From contig CAMNDE010000004.1 of the NCBI GenBank assembly GCA_946534895.1, positions 1-64,000 of the forward strand: a stretch of 64,000 nucleotides of DNA, given 5' to 3'. Source of the DNA: UBA2943 sp946534895 (GTDB taxonomy: Bacteria > Bacillota > Clostridia > Christensenellales > Aristaeellaceae). The position numbers and the translations under genes were made by a program. Of this stretch, positions 16,589 to 25,112 are shown one piece after another; the first letter of the stretch is position 1; each line of letters opens with the position of its first letter. Under the pieces are notes generated by a model. That model was given only the letters and a program-made list of their open reading frames with translations. It had not been told where the DNA came from and made no database searches.

Positions 16589-18814
16589 TTACAGACATAT
16601 CTCATATACAGGCTGGACCCGGACATCCAGCAGCTCACCCGTGTTGGAACGCACTTCCTCATTGCGCGCTGCCATGGCCGATTCCACATTCACCTTCGCT
16701 CCTTCGCGAAGCGGCGCGATTTTCAGAACCATTTCCCTGTCAAGGCTCTCCTCATGCTCCATCAGGCCGATTTCCCACACATCGCCGTTGCAGAAATTGT
16801 CGCTGATCATCCGGTCATTCATAAACAGCATCCCGATATCTCCCCGATACCGGATCTGCAGCCGCGCGTCCTTCAGACCCTCCAGCGCACGCTCCGGCAC
16901 CTTCAGCCTCCACCGGAAGGGTGCGGCCGGTGTGCACTGCACCGGAATCTGCTTTTCTTCCGCGCATGTCCTGTATACACCCCAGACACCGTCGTCCTCA
17001 AGACGCTCCGCCCGGCCTTCCAGCCGGTGAGCGGGATAGCAGAAGACGCGGTTCTCCGCCTCTGTGCTTTCCAGGCGCAGGGCGCCCGCCTCGTCCTCCA
17101 GAAGCGCGGCTTCGGTCCGCACAAGGCTTCCGTCCCGGAGCAGGAACAGTGTGTCCGCCTCATGGCGGGTAAGTAGCAGGATATCCACCTGCCTGCCATC
17201 CTTTTTCACAGTGAAGCAGTTCCCTCTGCCGGACAGGTCCGCGCCGTCCTCGAACCATAACGCGCCGTCCATGCCGTCGGGTACCATGAACACATAGGTG
17301 ATCCGCTCCCCGATCAGCGTGCGCAGAACGGGCTGCGCATACGCCTTCTCCAGCATGATGCCGTCCATGTCAAAGTGGAACGGAAGCACGGCGTTTTCGT
17401 CCCCGGCGATGGAGATATCAAAGTCATACACGCCGCTCCGGGTTTCCACGCGCACCGGACGGTGCGTTTTCGCCGGCATGTTCCGGTGATCCTGGAAGTT
17501 ATTGATGAACAGGAACCCGCTCTCCCCGTCACTGCGCACCGCATAGCGCAGCGTGTCCAGGTCCGTGGGCTCGATGGCGGAGGCACCCTCCGGAAGAACG
17601 GTCTCCATGGGCGCCAGGCGCTGTCCGAAGAAGCGCGTAAGGAAATGCATGGTCTTCAGCCGGCTGTAGCTCTCCCGCACCTGGCCGAACTCGCCCAGCG
17701 CCGCCTGATAGTCATAGCTGAGCTTCGGCACCTGGGACTCATTGAGATATGTGCCATGCCGGCCCAGAGGATTGGTTCCGCCGTGGAACATGTAATACCC
17801 CAGGAAATTGCAGCCCGAACCCAGCTTGATGTTGGCCAGCGCATCCACGCTCCTGTACGGGTAGATAAAGCGGTAATAATAGCAGCACATCATGCCGGCG
17901 CCCATCTCACAGCAGGCATAGGGCCGGTCCTCCGGCGCATAGGGCGGGGCAAAGTCGTCTCCCCATTTCACGCCGTTGTGGTGATAGTCCTCATACACAT
18001 ACTCTTCGGTAGCCGGATGCTCTCCGCTGTGCGAATAGAAAATCCAGGGCCGGTAGGCATAGCCGCCCCAGAGGGGCAGCACCCGGGGAGAATAGGCCGC
18101 GCCGCCCCAGGCCGTTCCGGTAAAGAACGCAGGCCTCATCCCGCATTCCAGAGCCATTTCACGCAGCTTCAGGATGTACGCTTCCCCATCCGAGCCCGCC
18201 GGAAGCCATTCATTGGAAATCCCCGTGGTAATCTCCCATCCGGCACCCGCGTGCATGTATTCATTGTCCAGCTGCACGCCGATAATGGGGCCGCCGTTTT
18301 CATGGAACAGTCCCGTCATTTGCTCGCCGAGACGCGCATACAGTCGGTGGACACAGGCCAGGAACTCCGGATCCAGGCTCCGCACTTCATAGGGTTTCCC
18401 ATACATCCAGTCCGGAATGCCGCCGTTGCGCACCTCTCCGTGCGCAAACGGGCCGATGCGCAGGATCACATACATGCCGTGCTTTGCGCACAGCTGCACA
18501 AAGCGCCGCAGATCCCGGCGCCCGGTGAAATCAAAGCTGCCTTCCTCTTCCTCCACATGGTTCCAGAACACATAGGTGGACACAATATTCACGCCGCCCA
18601 TGTGCATCTTGATGATTTCATCCTCCCAGCGCCTGGGATCCATCCGGCTGTAATGGATTTCGCCGGACACCGGAAAAAACGGCATTCCGTCGCGTTCCAT
18701 GAAATAGCTGTTGAAGGAAATGTGCTCCCCGGACGGGCCTGTGCCGGAAAAATCATTGCCCAGATCGTGAACTGGTGACGGCTGATACCCGATCAGACTG
18801 ACTGTATCTCGCAT
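16589..18814 (-). CDS. GH35 beta-galactosidase-like glycoside hydrolase
   Basis: A 741-residue clan GH-A enzyme. The start FFPVSGEIHYSRMDPRRWEDE is the GH35 hallmark, followed by STYVFWNHVEEEEGSFDF and GPFAHGEVRNGGIPDW. The acid/base is Glu185 in QLDNEY and the nucleophile Glu303 in CCEMGAG. The C-terminal part holds beta-sandwich domains. There is no signal peptide, so it acts on imported oligosaccharides, presumably releasing terminal beta-galactose; linkage preference is unknown. ATG 18814 is chosen because AGGA lies nine bases upstream. First gene of a two-gene operon facing an AraC regulator. Confidence 0.93.
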   Translation of the reverse strand: MRDTVSLIGYQPSPVHDLGNDFSGTGPSGEHISFNSYFMERDGMPFFPVSGEIHYSRMDPRRWEDEIIKMHMGGVNIVSTYVFWNHVEEEEGSFDFTGRRDLRRFVQLCAKHGMYVILRIGPFAHGEVRNGGIPDWMYGKPYEVRSLDPEFLACVHRLYARLGEQMTGLFHENGGPIIGVQLDNEYMHAGAGWEITTGISNEWLPAGSDGEAYILKLREMALECGMRPAFFTGTAWGGAAYSPRVLPLWGGYAYRPWIFYSHSGEHPATEEYVYEDYHHNGVKWGDDFAPPYAPEDRPYACCEMGAGMMCCYYYRFIYPYRSVDALANIKLGSGCNFLGYYMFHGGTNPLGRHGTYLNESQVPKLSYDYQAALGEFGQVRESYSRLKTMHFLTRFFGQRLAPMETVLPEGASAIEPTDLDTLRYAVRSDGESGFLFINNFQDHRNMPAKTHRPVRVETRSGVYDFDISIAGDENAVLPFHFDMDGIMLEKAYAQPVLRTLIGERITYVFMVPDGMDGALWFEDGADLSGRGNCFTVKKDGRQVDILLLTRHEADTLFLLRDGSLVRTEAALLEDEAGALRLESTEAENRVFCYPAHRLEGRAERLEDDGVWGVYRTCAEEKQIPVQCTPAAPFRWRLKVPERALEGLKDARLQIRYRGDIGMLFMNDRMISDNFCNGDVWEIGLMEHEESLDREMVLKIAPLREGAKVNVESAMAARNEEVRSNTGELLDVRVQPVYEICL

Positions 18815-18830
18815 GCTCAGCATTCCTTTC

Positions 18831-18912
18831 TTTCTCACGATTGACCTGTGATTGTATTATACCGGTTTTTCCATACCTGCGCATTTCGATTTTCTGTCAA
18901 TCGTTTGAGAAA
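18831..18912 (-). promoter_or_regulatory. GH35 promoter flanked by long inverted repeat
   Basis: The minus-strand -10 TATAAT (18856-18861) has no good -35 at 17 bases. It is flanked by inverted copies of a 15-17 base element: TTTCTCACGATTGAC (18831-18845) and GTCAATCGTTTGAGAAA (18896-18912), about 66 bases centre to centre. The upstream arm sits near -60 and the downstream arm just after the start site. This suits an activator/repressor such as the divergent AraC protein. The whole intergenic region is 18815-19133. Confidence 0.6.
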
Positions 18913-19037
18913 AATTGCGGTATTTTCATTTCCTGCCCTTTCCGGTTTTTCCAGGAATAAATCCGCCGGATTCAATGATCTGTTCCATATATGCCGCACG
19001 GACTGTTTTCCGGAATGCTGACTTTCATTGCGAAGAA

Positions 19038-19066
19038 TTGCTCATATTCCGGCAACATGCTATACT
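19038..19066 (+). promoter_or_regulatory. promoter of the AraC regulator gene
   Basis: -35 TTGCTC, 17 bases, -10 TATACT, about 70 bases before the regulator's ATG. Good spacing and position. Confidence 0.55.
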
Positions 19067-19133
19067 CATGCCCACAGATGCGTGCACCGTCATGAAACCT
19101 GCAGAATCCCGCCCGACATTTCAGGAGGATGCC

Positions 19134-20024
19134 ATGAAATCCATTGAGTCCGGTGTGTCCCCGTCATCCGATTATTACGTATACGCGCCGAGCAGAACCG
19201 CGCAGAGCATGTTCTTCTACCCGCTCCAGTGCGGCATGTTTGAGTACGCCCCAGGATATCACCTCGAGCGCAGTTCCTTTGACAGCTTTCTTCTGATGTA
19301 TCTGCAGAAAGGGAGCATGACGCTCGACTGCGGCGGAAAACGGCAGACCATACCCGAGAAATGCTTTGCGCTCATCGACTGCTACCTGCCGCACGGCTAT
19401 TCCACCGCCTCCGGCTGCACATGCCTGTGGCTGCACTTCGACGGCGTACTGGCCCGGAAATACTGCGGACTGATCACATCCCGGCTCGGACAGGTGTTCA
19501 GCATGGGCGATGACCGCCCTGTACTGCGCATTCTGCAGGGCATCCTTGACGCCTTCCGGAACAGCAGGCAGGTCCGGGAGCCGCTTCTGTCGAGATACAT
19601 CAACGACATGCTCACGGAATTCATGCTGCTTCAGCCGGAGAGAAAGCAGGCTGCCCTGGACGACAGCGCCGTGAACCGGGCCATAGGGCACATGAATGAG
19701 CACTTTGCGGAAAGCGTCACTGTACAGACGCTTGCCTCCACAGCCGGCCTGAGCCCCTGCCATTTCATTCGGGTATTCCGCCAGAAAACCGGTTATACAC
19801 CGCATGAATACCTGGTAAACCTGCGCATGGCCTCCGCCCGCTATCTGCTGAAATACACAACCCTGTCCGTCAAGGAAATCTGCTTCAACACAGGATTTGC
19901 CAGTGAAAGCGTTTTCTGCAATGCGTTCAGGAAACAGCATCAGCTGAGCCCCCAGCAGTACCGTCTGAGTGGTGCGGAACATGCAGACAATGCGCGGCAG
20001 TATTTACCGGAAGATTCCGTATAG
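19134..20024 (+). CDS. AraC-family transcriptional regulator
   Basis: A 296-residue activator. Residues about 15-150 form a cupin-like sensor (MTLDCGGKRQTIPEKCFALID, then a WLHFDGV strand). Residues about 190-285 are two AraC HTH motifs: SVTVQTLASTAGLSPCHFIR and then SVKEICFNTGFASESVFCNA, followed by HQLSPQQYR. ATG 19134 is chosen from AGGAGG five bases upstream; an open frame extends 219 bases further but lacks a ribosome site and would include the promoter. It is divergent from GH35, whose promoter carries a long inverted repeat, so it is the likely regulator of that operon. Confidence 0.9.
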   Translation: MKSIESGVSPSSDYYVYAPSRTAQSMFFYPLQCGMFEYAPGYHLERSSFDSFLLMYLQKGSMTLDCGGKRQTIPEKCFALIDCYLPHGYSTASGCTCLWLHFDGVLARKYCGLITSRLGQVFSMGDDRPVLRILQGILDAFRNSRQVREPLLSRYINDMLTEFMLLQPERKQAALDDSAVNRAIGHMNEHFAESVTVQTLASTAGLSPCHFIRVFRQKTGYTPHEYLVNLRMASARYLLKYTTLSVKEICFNTGFASESVFCNAFRKQHQLSPQQYRLSGAEHADNARQYLPEDSV

Positions 20025-20063
20025 ACGATATGCCCTTTCCCATATCTGACGCAGATGAAAAGC

Positions 20064-20097
20064 GGCCGTCCCAAAACGTTTTGAGACAGCCCTTTTT
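20064..20097 (+). terminator. bidirectional terminator between AraC and DUF6259 genes
   Basis: A 14-base stem (GGCCGTCCCAAAAC against GTTTTGAGACAGCC, one G-U pair and one mismatch) with T-runs on both sides (CTTTTTC on plus, GCTTTTC on minus). It ends the AraC transcript and the five-gene operon arriving from the right. Confidence 0.85.
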
Positions 20098-20116
20098 CTG
20101 TCCACGCTCAGAAGTG

Positions 20117-22315
20117 TTACACGGTCTGTTTTCCACAGTGCACCGCGATTATGACGGCTTCCTCCGCCGGAACCTGGATGCGGATCCGGTCTACAGCCGA
20201 GACCACCCATGCACGGGGTTCCGGCTCGGATGCGGTCAGGATTTCCGCCCATACCTCTCCTGTTCTCTGCCAGTCCGCCTGAATGCTGAAGCTTTCCGGA
20301 TGCTCGCTGGCACATACGATCAGGAACCCGTCCTCCAGCTCAAAGCGCTTGACCAGCGCGTGTGCCGGCAGATCCTCGAGTCCCTGCGTGTCCCGGAACC
20401 TGCCGTGTCCGTAGCGAGACAGCCATTCCCGGCGCAGACGCACCAGCTGCTTCAGCCGCCGGAACTGTTCCGGATCTCCGCGCCAGTTGTTGTCATATTC
20501 CAGATCATAGCACCAGAAATATGCATCCATGACAAACGCCCTGTGCAGAAGCTGCGTCGAATGCCTGGCCACATGCTCCGGACGCATGGCCGAATGCCTG
20601 CGCGGATTCATCATGTCCACCAGCATCTGGTCCGGGAAGGTATACTTGTAGACTTCAGGCATTCTGGCTTCCCAGGGGCAGTGGAGCTCGGAAATCAGCT
20701 GTCCTCCCACGCTTGCTCCATAGATGTCATTGCAGCCCTCATACAGGACGGCCAGTTCTTCCTCCGGCACCTTTTCGCGTATCTCCTCCAGCAGGTGTTC
20801 ATATCCCTGGTTCCAGGCACAGGGATTTCCCGCATGCTCTGTGTGCCCCGGATGATAGCACTTGATGGAGGTGGCCATGGCGAACTGATCCAGATAAATA
20901 CTGTCCGCCCCGATTTCATGCACCAGGTAATCCACCGTGTCCACCAATCTTGCCCGCCAGCCCGGCTCAGATATGCACATGGACGCAAACTCAATCTCAT
21001 CCGCGCCATACTTCTCGGTCCAGAGCCTGCCGTTTTTCTGCATGATGGCGCTGCGCGCAATCAGGGCGTGTTCGTCCTCAAAGGCCGTATTGCACAGGCG
21101 GGAATTGATATAGAAGCTCACATGTCCGCCCATGTTCCTGACCGTCCGGATGGCCGCCTTCAGCGCATCCGCCCCGCCGAGCAGATGGTTCGGCGTATAA
21201 TGCGGGAACCCGTAGTCAAACCCGTCCTCATGCCAGCCGGCCAGCAGCAGATGACTGATGCCCATGTCCATGGCCTGGCGCATCAGCTCAGGGATATCCC
21301 GGAACGTGTGCACAATACCGCCTTCCTGATACTGGAAGTCATAGTGCGCCATGAGTGCCGGGCTCTGGTTAAACCATTGGGGGCGCAGCGGCCGGAACCG
21401 GGCCTTCGGCAGAGTTTCAAACCATGCCCGGTATGCGTCCGCCGCCCAGTGCCAGTCACCTTCATGCAGGGCAAGAATGCACTGCCCGCTCTCCCACTCG
21501 CCCGCGCCAAGGGCTGGACGGTGGATCACAGCCAGGCCTGTGCCCGGATTCTCCTCGCCGAAGGATTCCATGCGCAGGCCCTTCATGACATGGCTTTCGT
21601 TCCGGCAGGCCAGGTACAGGCCTGCGTTCTCTCCGGGATCATGCAGGTCAAGCCACAGCATGGATGCATCACCCGTATAGTTCAGCCGGCGCACATACGC
21701 GCCGCGTTCATCGCGTTCGCCCACGGCCTGACCGAGGTTATACGTATACAGATAGTTCTGCCATTTCCAGCGGATCAGCTTCGGGCTGGAAGCGAGCTGA
21801 CGGGTGGGATTGTCCATCCGGCAGCCGGCAAAATGCGGATATACAAGCACGTTGTCCGCATAGCTTTCCCCGAGCCAGATACCGTCCAGGGCCGGGAATG
21901 CAATGTCACAGGCTTCATATCCGGTTTCATTGCACAGTTTCAGCTGCCATACGGACCGGCAGCTGTCCTTCTCAAGACAGATGTACACCCTGGCTGAGAG
22001 CGCCGCCGGCTCTTCCTTCACCATCACTCTGGGATAGTACAGCTCAGCCTCCGCTTCGCCATCACCCTGACGCAGGGTGATAACCGGTTTCAGGGACGCA
22101 TCCTTCCGGAATTCCTTATGGCGCGGAAGCGTAAAGCGCACATCCCCGCCGGGCATGGACAGCATTCCGTCGAGAATCGGGCCCGCCTCCTGGATATGGT
22201 TCTTCAGGATATTGTCCCCTGTTTTTTCCCGCACAAACTCCAGCACTTCCCCGCTCTCCGCGTCCAGCGCAAGGGAGATCACGCCATTGGTGATATGCAG
22301 TCTGGACTGATACAT
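20117..22315 (-). CDS. DUF6259 glycosidase-like protein (copy 1)
   Basis: A 732-residue cytosolic protein: beta-sandwich-like N-terminal half, then a TIM-barrel-like region from about residue 320 (MAHYDFQYQEGGIVHTF, LLLAGWHEDGFDYGFP). The best candidate catalytic acids are Asp476 in IYLDQF and Glu526 in VLYEGCND, placed at barrel strand ends like those of clan GH-D-type enzymes. This is inference; the family has no established activity that I know. ATG 22315 (GGAGG eight bases upstream) is preferred to ATG 22321. Last gene of the operon, 20 bases after DUF4838. The second copy at 25109-27187 is only distantly similar. Confidence 0.82.
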   Translation of the reverse strand: MYQSRLHITNGVISLALDAESGEVLEFVREKTGDNILKNHIQEAGPILDGMLSMPGGDVRFTLPRHKEFRKDASLKPVITLRQGDGEAEAELYYPRVMVKEEPAALSARVYICLEKDSCRSVWQLKLCNETGYEACDIAFPALDGIWLGESYADNVLVYPHFAGCRMDNPTRQLASSPKLIRWKWQNYLYTYNLGQAVGERDERGAYVRRLNYTGDASMLWLDLHDPGENAGLYLACRNESHVMKGLRMESFGEENPGTGLAVIHRPALGAGEWESGQCILALHEGDWHWAADAYRAWFETLPKARFRPLRPQWFNQSPALMAHYDFQYQEGGIVHTFRDIPELMRQAMDMGISHLLLAGWHEDGFDYGFPHYTPNHLLGGADALKAAIRTVRNMGGHVSFYINSRLCNTAFEDEHALIARSAIMQKNGRLWTEKYGADEIEFASMCISEPGWRARLVDTVDYLVHEIGADSIYLDQFAMATSIKCYHPGHTEHAGNPCAWNQGYEHLLEEIREKVPEEELAVLYEGCNDIYGASVGGQLISELHCPWEARMPEVYKYTFPDQMLVDMMNPRRHSAMRPEHVARHSTQLLHRAFVMDAYFWCYDLEYDNNWRGDPEQFRRLKQLVRLRREWLSRYGHGRFRDTQGLEDLPAHALVKRFELEDGFLIVCASEHPESFSIQADWQRTGEVWAEILTASEPEPRAWVVSAVDRIRIQVPAEEAVIIAVHCGKQTV

Positions 22316-22335
22316 GACCATTGCCTCCTTTCATT

Positions 22336-24048
22336 TCAGATGGGATACGATATGCCGCGCACATCTGCCCGGTCCCTTGTATACCGGCTCTTTTTCAGAC
22401 ACGCTGCGGTATCCTCCCAGTCCTTGCGTTCAAACAGTTCCGTAATCCCGAGTTCCGCCGCGTCCCGCAGAAAACTGTCCACACGTCCGGCGTGCCCCGC
22501 GTCTTCCGGGTCTTCCCGGACCAGCACGGCATAGCGGACCGAGAGCGCTTCGCGCCTTACCCGCTCACGCACCGTATCCTCCCCGGCAGCCTCCAGTGCC
22601 CTGTGAAGCAGTCCTTCCGCTTTTTCCAGAAGCGTGTCCGTGAGCCATGGCGCGTCCGGCATGTCATAGATGCCCACGTGCGCATCGCCCGCGGCATGCC
22701 GCCAGAGTTCCACATACTCCAGCATGAACCGGGCTGCCTGCCTCCAGTAGCCCTGCGCAAATTCCCGGATCAGGCATTCCACATCCGCATCCGGGTTCCA
22801 CAGAAGCTTGGCCAGCAGATAGATCTTCAGCGGACCCAGGGCCGAGGACCGGCCCAGGGAGAAGTTTCCCTGCTCGAACACGCCCTCCACCCGATAGTCC
22901 CGGAACAGTCGGAGGTTTTCCTGAAGCACATCAAGGTTCGGGAACGGAAGCAGGTAATTGGCATAGTTGGTGGTGTAATCCCAGATGAACAGATGCCGGC
23001 AGATTCTGGACCAGCCTTCCAGATCCTGAAGATAGCTTTCCCCGTTCGCCGGCGCCACAGCAAAGCCGGCGGCCGACCCATACTGCACGTCGATCCCGCC
23101 ATGCTCGCGCCGGCATGCGCGGATCGGATGCGAAAAGCAGCATTCAATGGAGCACAGCCGCACGATCACATTGTCGCGCGGACGGGTAAGCTTCGGCGGA
23201 CGCCGGCAGTACAGATAGGCAAAGGTATGGATCCGGATCCCGGGATGCGTGCGCTCCACCTGCTCCGCCACCTGATTGACGAACCGGATCACGGTGCCGG
23301 CGTGGCTGCCCTCCGCCTCGTCCACTGCCCGGCAGGCAGGACACTGACAGGGATGATACCAGTCATTCATGGATACGGAAAAGATGTCGCATTCCGGATG
23401 CGCATCCGCCCAGGCCCGCACGCCTTCGGTGCACAGCCGCAGCACATCCGGGTTCGTCAGACACAGCTGGGTCTTCTCCCGCAGCCGGACCCCGTTTTCC
23501 TCGGAGAAATACTCCGGATGCGTGTCATACCAGCGGCTTACGGGGACCAGCGCATCAAAGGTATGACTGAAATTGTAAAACATCATTTTTCCGCCCTGCT
23601 CCGGACGGATCGTGGACCTGGCTGAGTTCAGGCGCAGGCGTACCGCAAAGCTCCCGTCCATGGCCTCACGCCAGAACAGCTCCCTGGCCAGAAACGCAGG
23701 CTTCTGAACCTCTTCCCCGGGTTTTATCTCGGCGGGAAGATCGGGAATCACGTCGCAGTCCACGGCGAGAAAGCGGTAGCCCATCTTTTCCAGCAGCGCA
23801 TGCGCGCCGTAGACGACACCCGCACCGTCCCCGGCCTCCACCAGCACACCGGAGGCATCCGCACGTATGCGGAAAGCGCCGCCCGTCAGGTCCGAAGCGG
23901 ACTCGCTCAGCCGGATCCGGATGCCCTCACTGCCCTGTATCTGCACTTCCTCCACGGAAGGGGAAGCGCACAGATACCGTTTCAGTTCCGAGGCCGCATA
24001 CCTGACCGGTCCGGAAGCCTGCGCCGAAAAACAGACTGAGTATTTCAT
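22336..24048 (-). CDS. DUF4838 domain protein (glycosidase-like)
   Basis: A 570-residue cytosolic protein. Residues about 1-100 resemble the N-terminal alpha/beta domain that precedes GH20/GH67 barrels: VVYGAHALLEKMGYRFL is characteristic. The DUF4838 barrel follows, with FSVSMNDWYHPCQCPACRA (a paired Cys motif, perhaps metal-binding) and HPGIRIHTFAYLYCRRPPK. A helical C-terminus closes it. The family is linked to carbohydrate loci but its reaction is unknown. It lies 17 bases after the GNAT gene and 20 before DUF6259, inside the five-gene operon. Confidence 0.82.
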   Translation of the reverse strand: MKYSVCFSAQASGPVRYAASELKRYLCASPSVEEVQIQGSEGIRIRLSESASDLTGGAFRIRADASGVLVEAGDGAGVVYGAHALLEKMGYRFLAVDCDVIPDLPAEIKPGEEVQKPAFLARELFWREAMDGSFAVRLRLNSARSTIRPEQGGKMMFYNFSHTFDALVPVSRWYDTHPEYFSEENGVRLREKTQLCLTNPDVLRLCTEGVRAWADAHPECDIFSVSMNDWYHPCQCPACRAVDEAEGSHAGTVIRFVNQVAEQVERTHPGIRIHTFAYLYCRRPPKLTRPRDNVIVRLCSIECCFSHPIRACRREHGGIDVQYGSAAGFAVAPANGESYLQDLEGWSRICRHLFIWDYTTNYANYLLPFPNLDVLQENLRLFRDYRVEGVFEQGNFSLGRSSALGPLKIYLLAKLLWNPDADVECLIREFAQGYWRQAARFMLEYVELWRHAAGDAHVGIYDMPDAPWLTDTLLEKAEGLLHRALEAAGEDTVRERVRREALSVRYAVLVREDPEDAGHAGRVDSFLRDAAELGITELFERKDWEDTAACLKKSRYTRDRADVRGISYPI

Positions 24049-24065
24049 GCCGTCCCTTTCTGCCC

Positions 24066-25112
24066 TTACAGGTCTCTTGACATCATGGCGAAGCGGCGCA
24101 CCGGCCGGAAGCCTGCCCGCAGGTATATCTTCTGTGCGTGGTTCTCCACGCCCGTGAACAGGGTGGAAAACGCCGCGCCTTCGGCAATGAACTCCTGCAT
24201 CAGCAGGTGAAATAGCACCGTGGCAATGCCGCGTTTTTCAAACATGGGATCGGTGCATATGCCGCAGAACCATCCGCGGCCGCTCTCCTGAAGATCCACA
24301 GGGCCTGTGAATCCCACCAGATATCCGCCGCAGGTGGCGGCCAGCAGCGGGCGCGGGCCCGCGGGCACCTTGCCGCAGGGCAGGAACCGGATGTCCGTGT
24401 TGGGCCGGTTTTCCAGGTGACAGGCTGTTTCAGAGGCAAGCACCGCTCGCCAATAATTGCTGCCCACCCGGTCACAGAGCCGGTCAAAATCATAGCCCAG
24501 ATGCGGATCATACCTTCCGGTCTCAATGCCCTGGCTGCGCAGGCTCTGCCGGCGCGCGTCCAGGTCAGGGCAGGGCACGTACTCCCTGAGGTTCAGGTAC
24601 ATGGCGACTTCCCGGTCCTGTTCATGGAACCCGCGCGAAAGGAAGAACTCATATCCCCTGCTTTCCACGTCCACGCCCGGCGCATTATTGTGATCATGCC
24701 CCGGTGTTCCCGGTATATGCCAGTCCAGGTTTACCGGATTGTCATTGCACAGTGCAGCGGTTTTCTTTCCGCGCCTGCGGAATTCGGCAAGCATTGCCTC
24801 CAGCAGCGCTGAGCCGATCCCCCGGCAGCGCTCTGCCGGGTCCACAAACACAAACGTGATGTATCCCGGCGAATTCTCATTGGTTTCTCCCGGGAGATAG
24901 ACCTTCTTGCACACACCGTGGATAAAGCCCGCTATATTCCCGTCCTTTTCATACACAAGGAAGCAGGCCGGATCATGGTTCGGGTCTCCCAGCACCTTCC
25001 GCTCCATATAGGCCTGATCGCTCTCAAAATACACGACCTCTCCGCTGCGCACGCACGTGTTCCATATCTCGAGCACACGCGGAAAATCCCGGGGTTCAAA
25101 CGCTCGGATCAT
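24066..25112 (-). CDS. Tandem GNAT-domain acetyltransferase
   Basis: A 348-residue protein with two GNAT folds. The first (about 1-180) keeps the acetyl-CoA loop: FVFVDPAERCRGIGSALLEAM. The second (about 200-348) has CTDPMFEKRGIATVLFHLL and ENHAQKIYLRAGFRPVRRF. The RGIG and RGIA pyrophosphate loops are intact in both. The gene overlaps the upstream DUF6259 gene by four bases (ATGA), so it is coupled to glycoside-processing enzymes. Acetylation of an amino sugar or sugar amine is a guess. Other tandem GNATs act on small amines. Confidence 0.85.
   Translation of the reverse strand: MIRAFEPRDFPRVLEIWNTCVRSGEVVYFESDQAYMERKVLGDPNHDPACFLVYEKDGNIAGFIHGVCKKVYLPGETNENSPGYITFVFVDPAERCRGIGSALLEAMLAEFRRRGKKTAALCNDNPVNLDWHIPGTPGHDHNNAPGVDVESRGYEFFLSRGFHEQDREVAMYLNLREYVPCPDLDARRQSLRSQGIETGRYDPHLGYDFDRLCDRVGSNYWRAVLASETACHLENRPNTDIRFLPCGKVPAGPRPLLAATCGGYLVGFTGPVDLQESGRGWFCGICTDPMFEKRGIATVLFHLLMQEFIAEGAAFSTLFTGVENHAQKIYLRAGFRPVRRFAMMSRDL

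Noticed and set aside
18915..19133. Upstream in-frame extension of the AraC regulator
   Set aside because: It contains the promoter and has no ribosome site; AGGAGG marks 19134.
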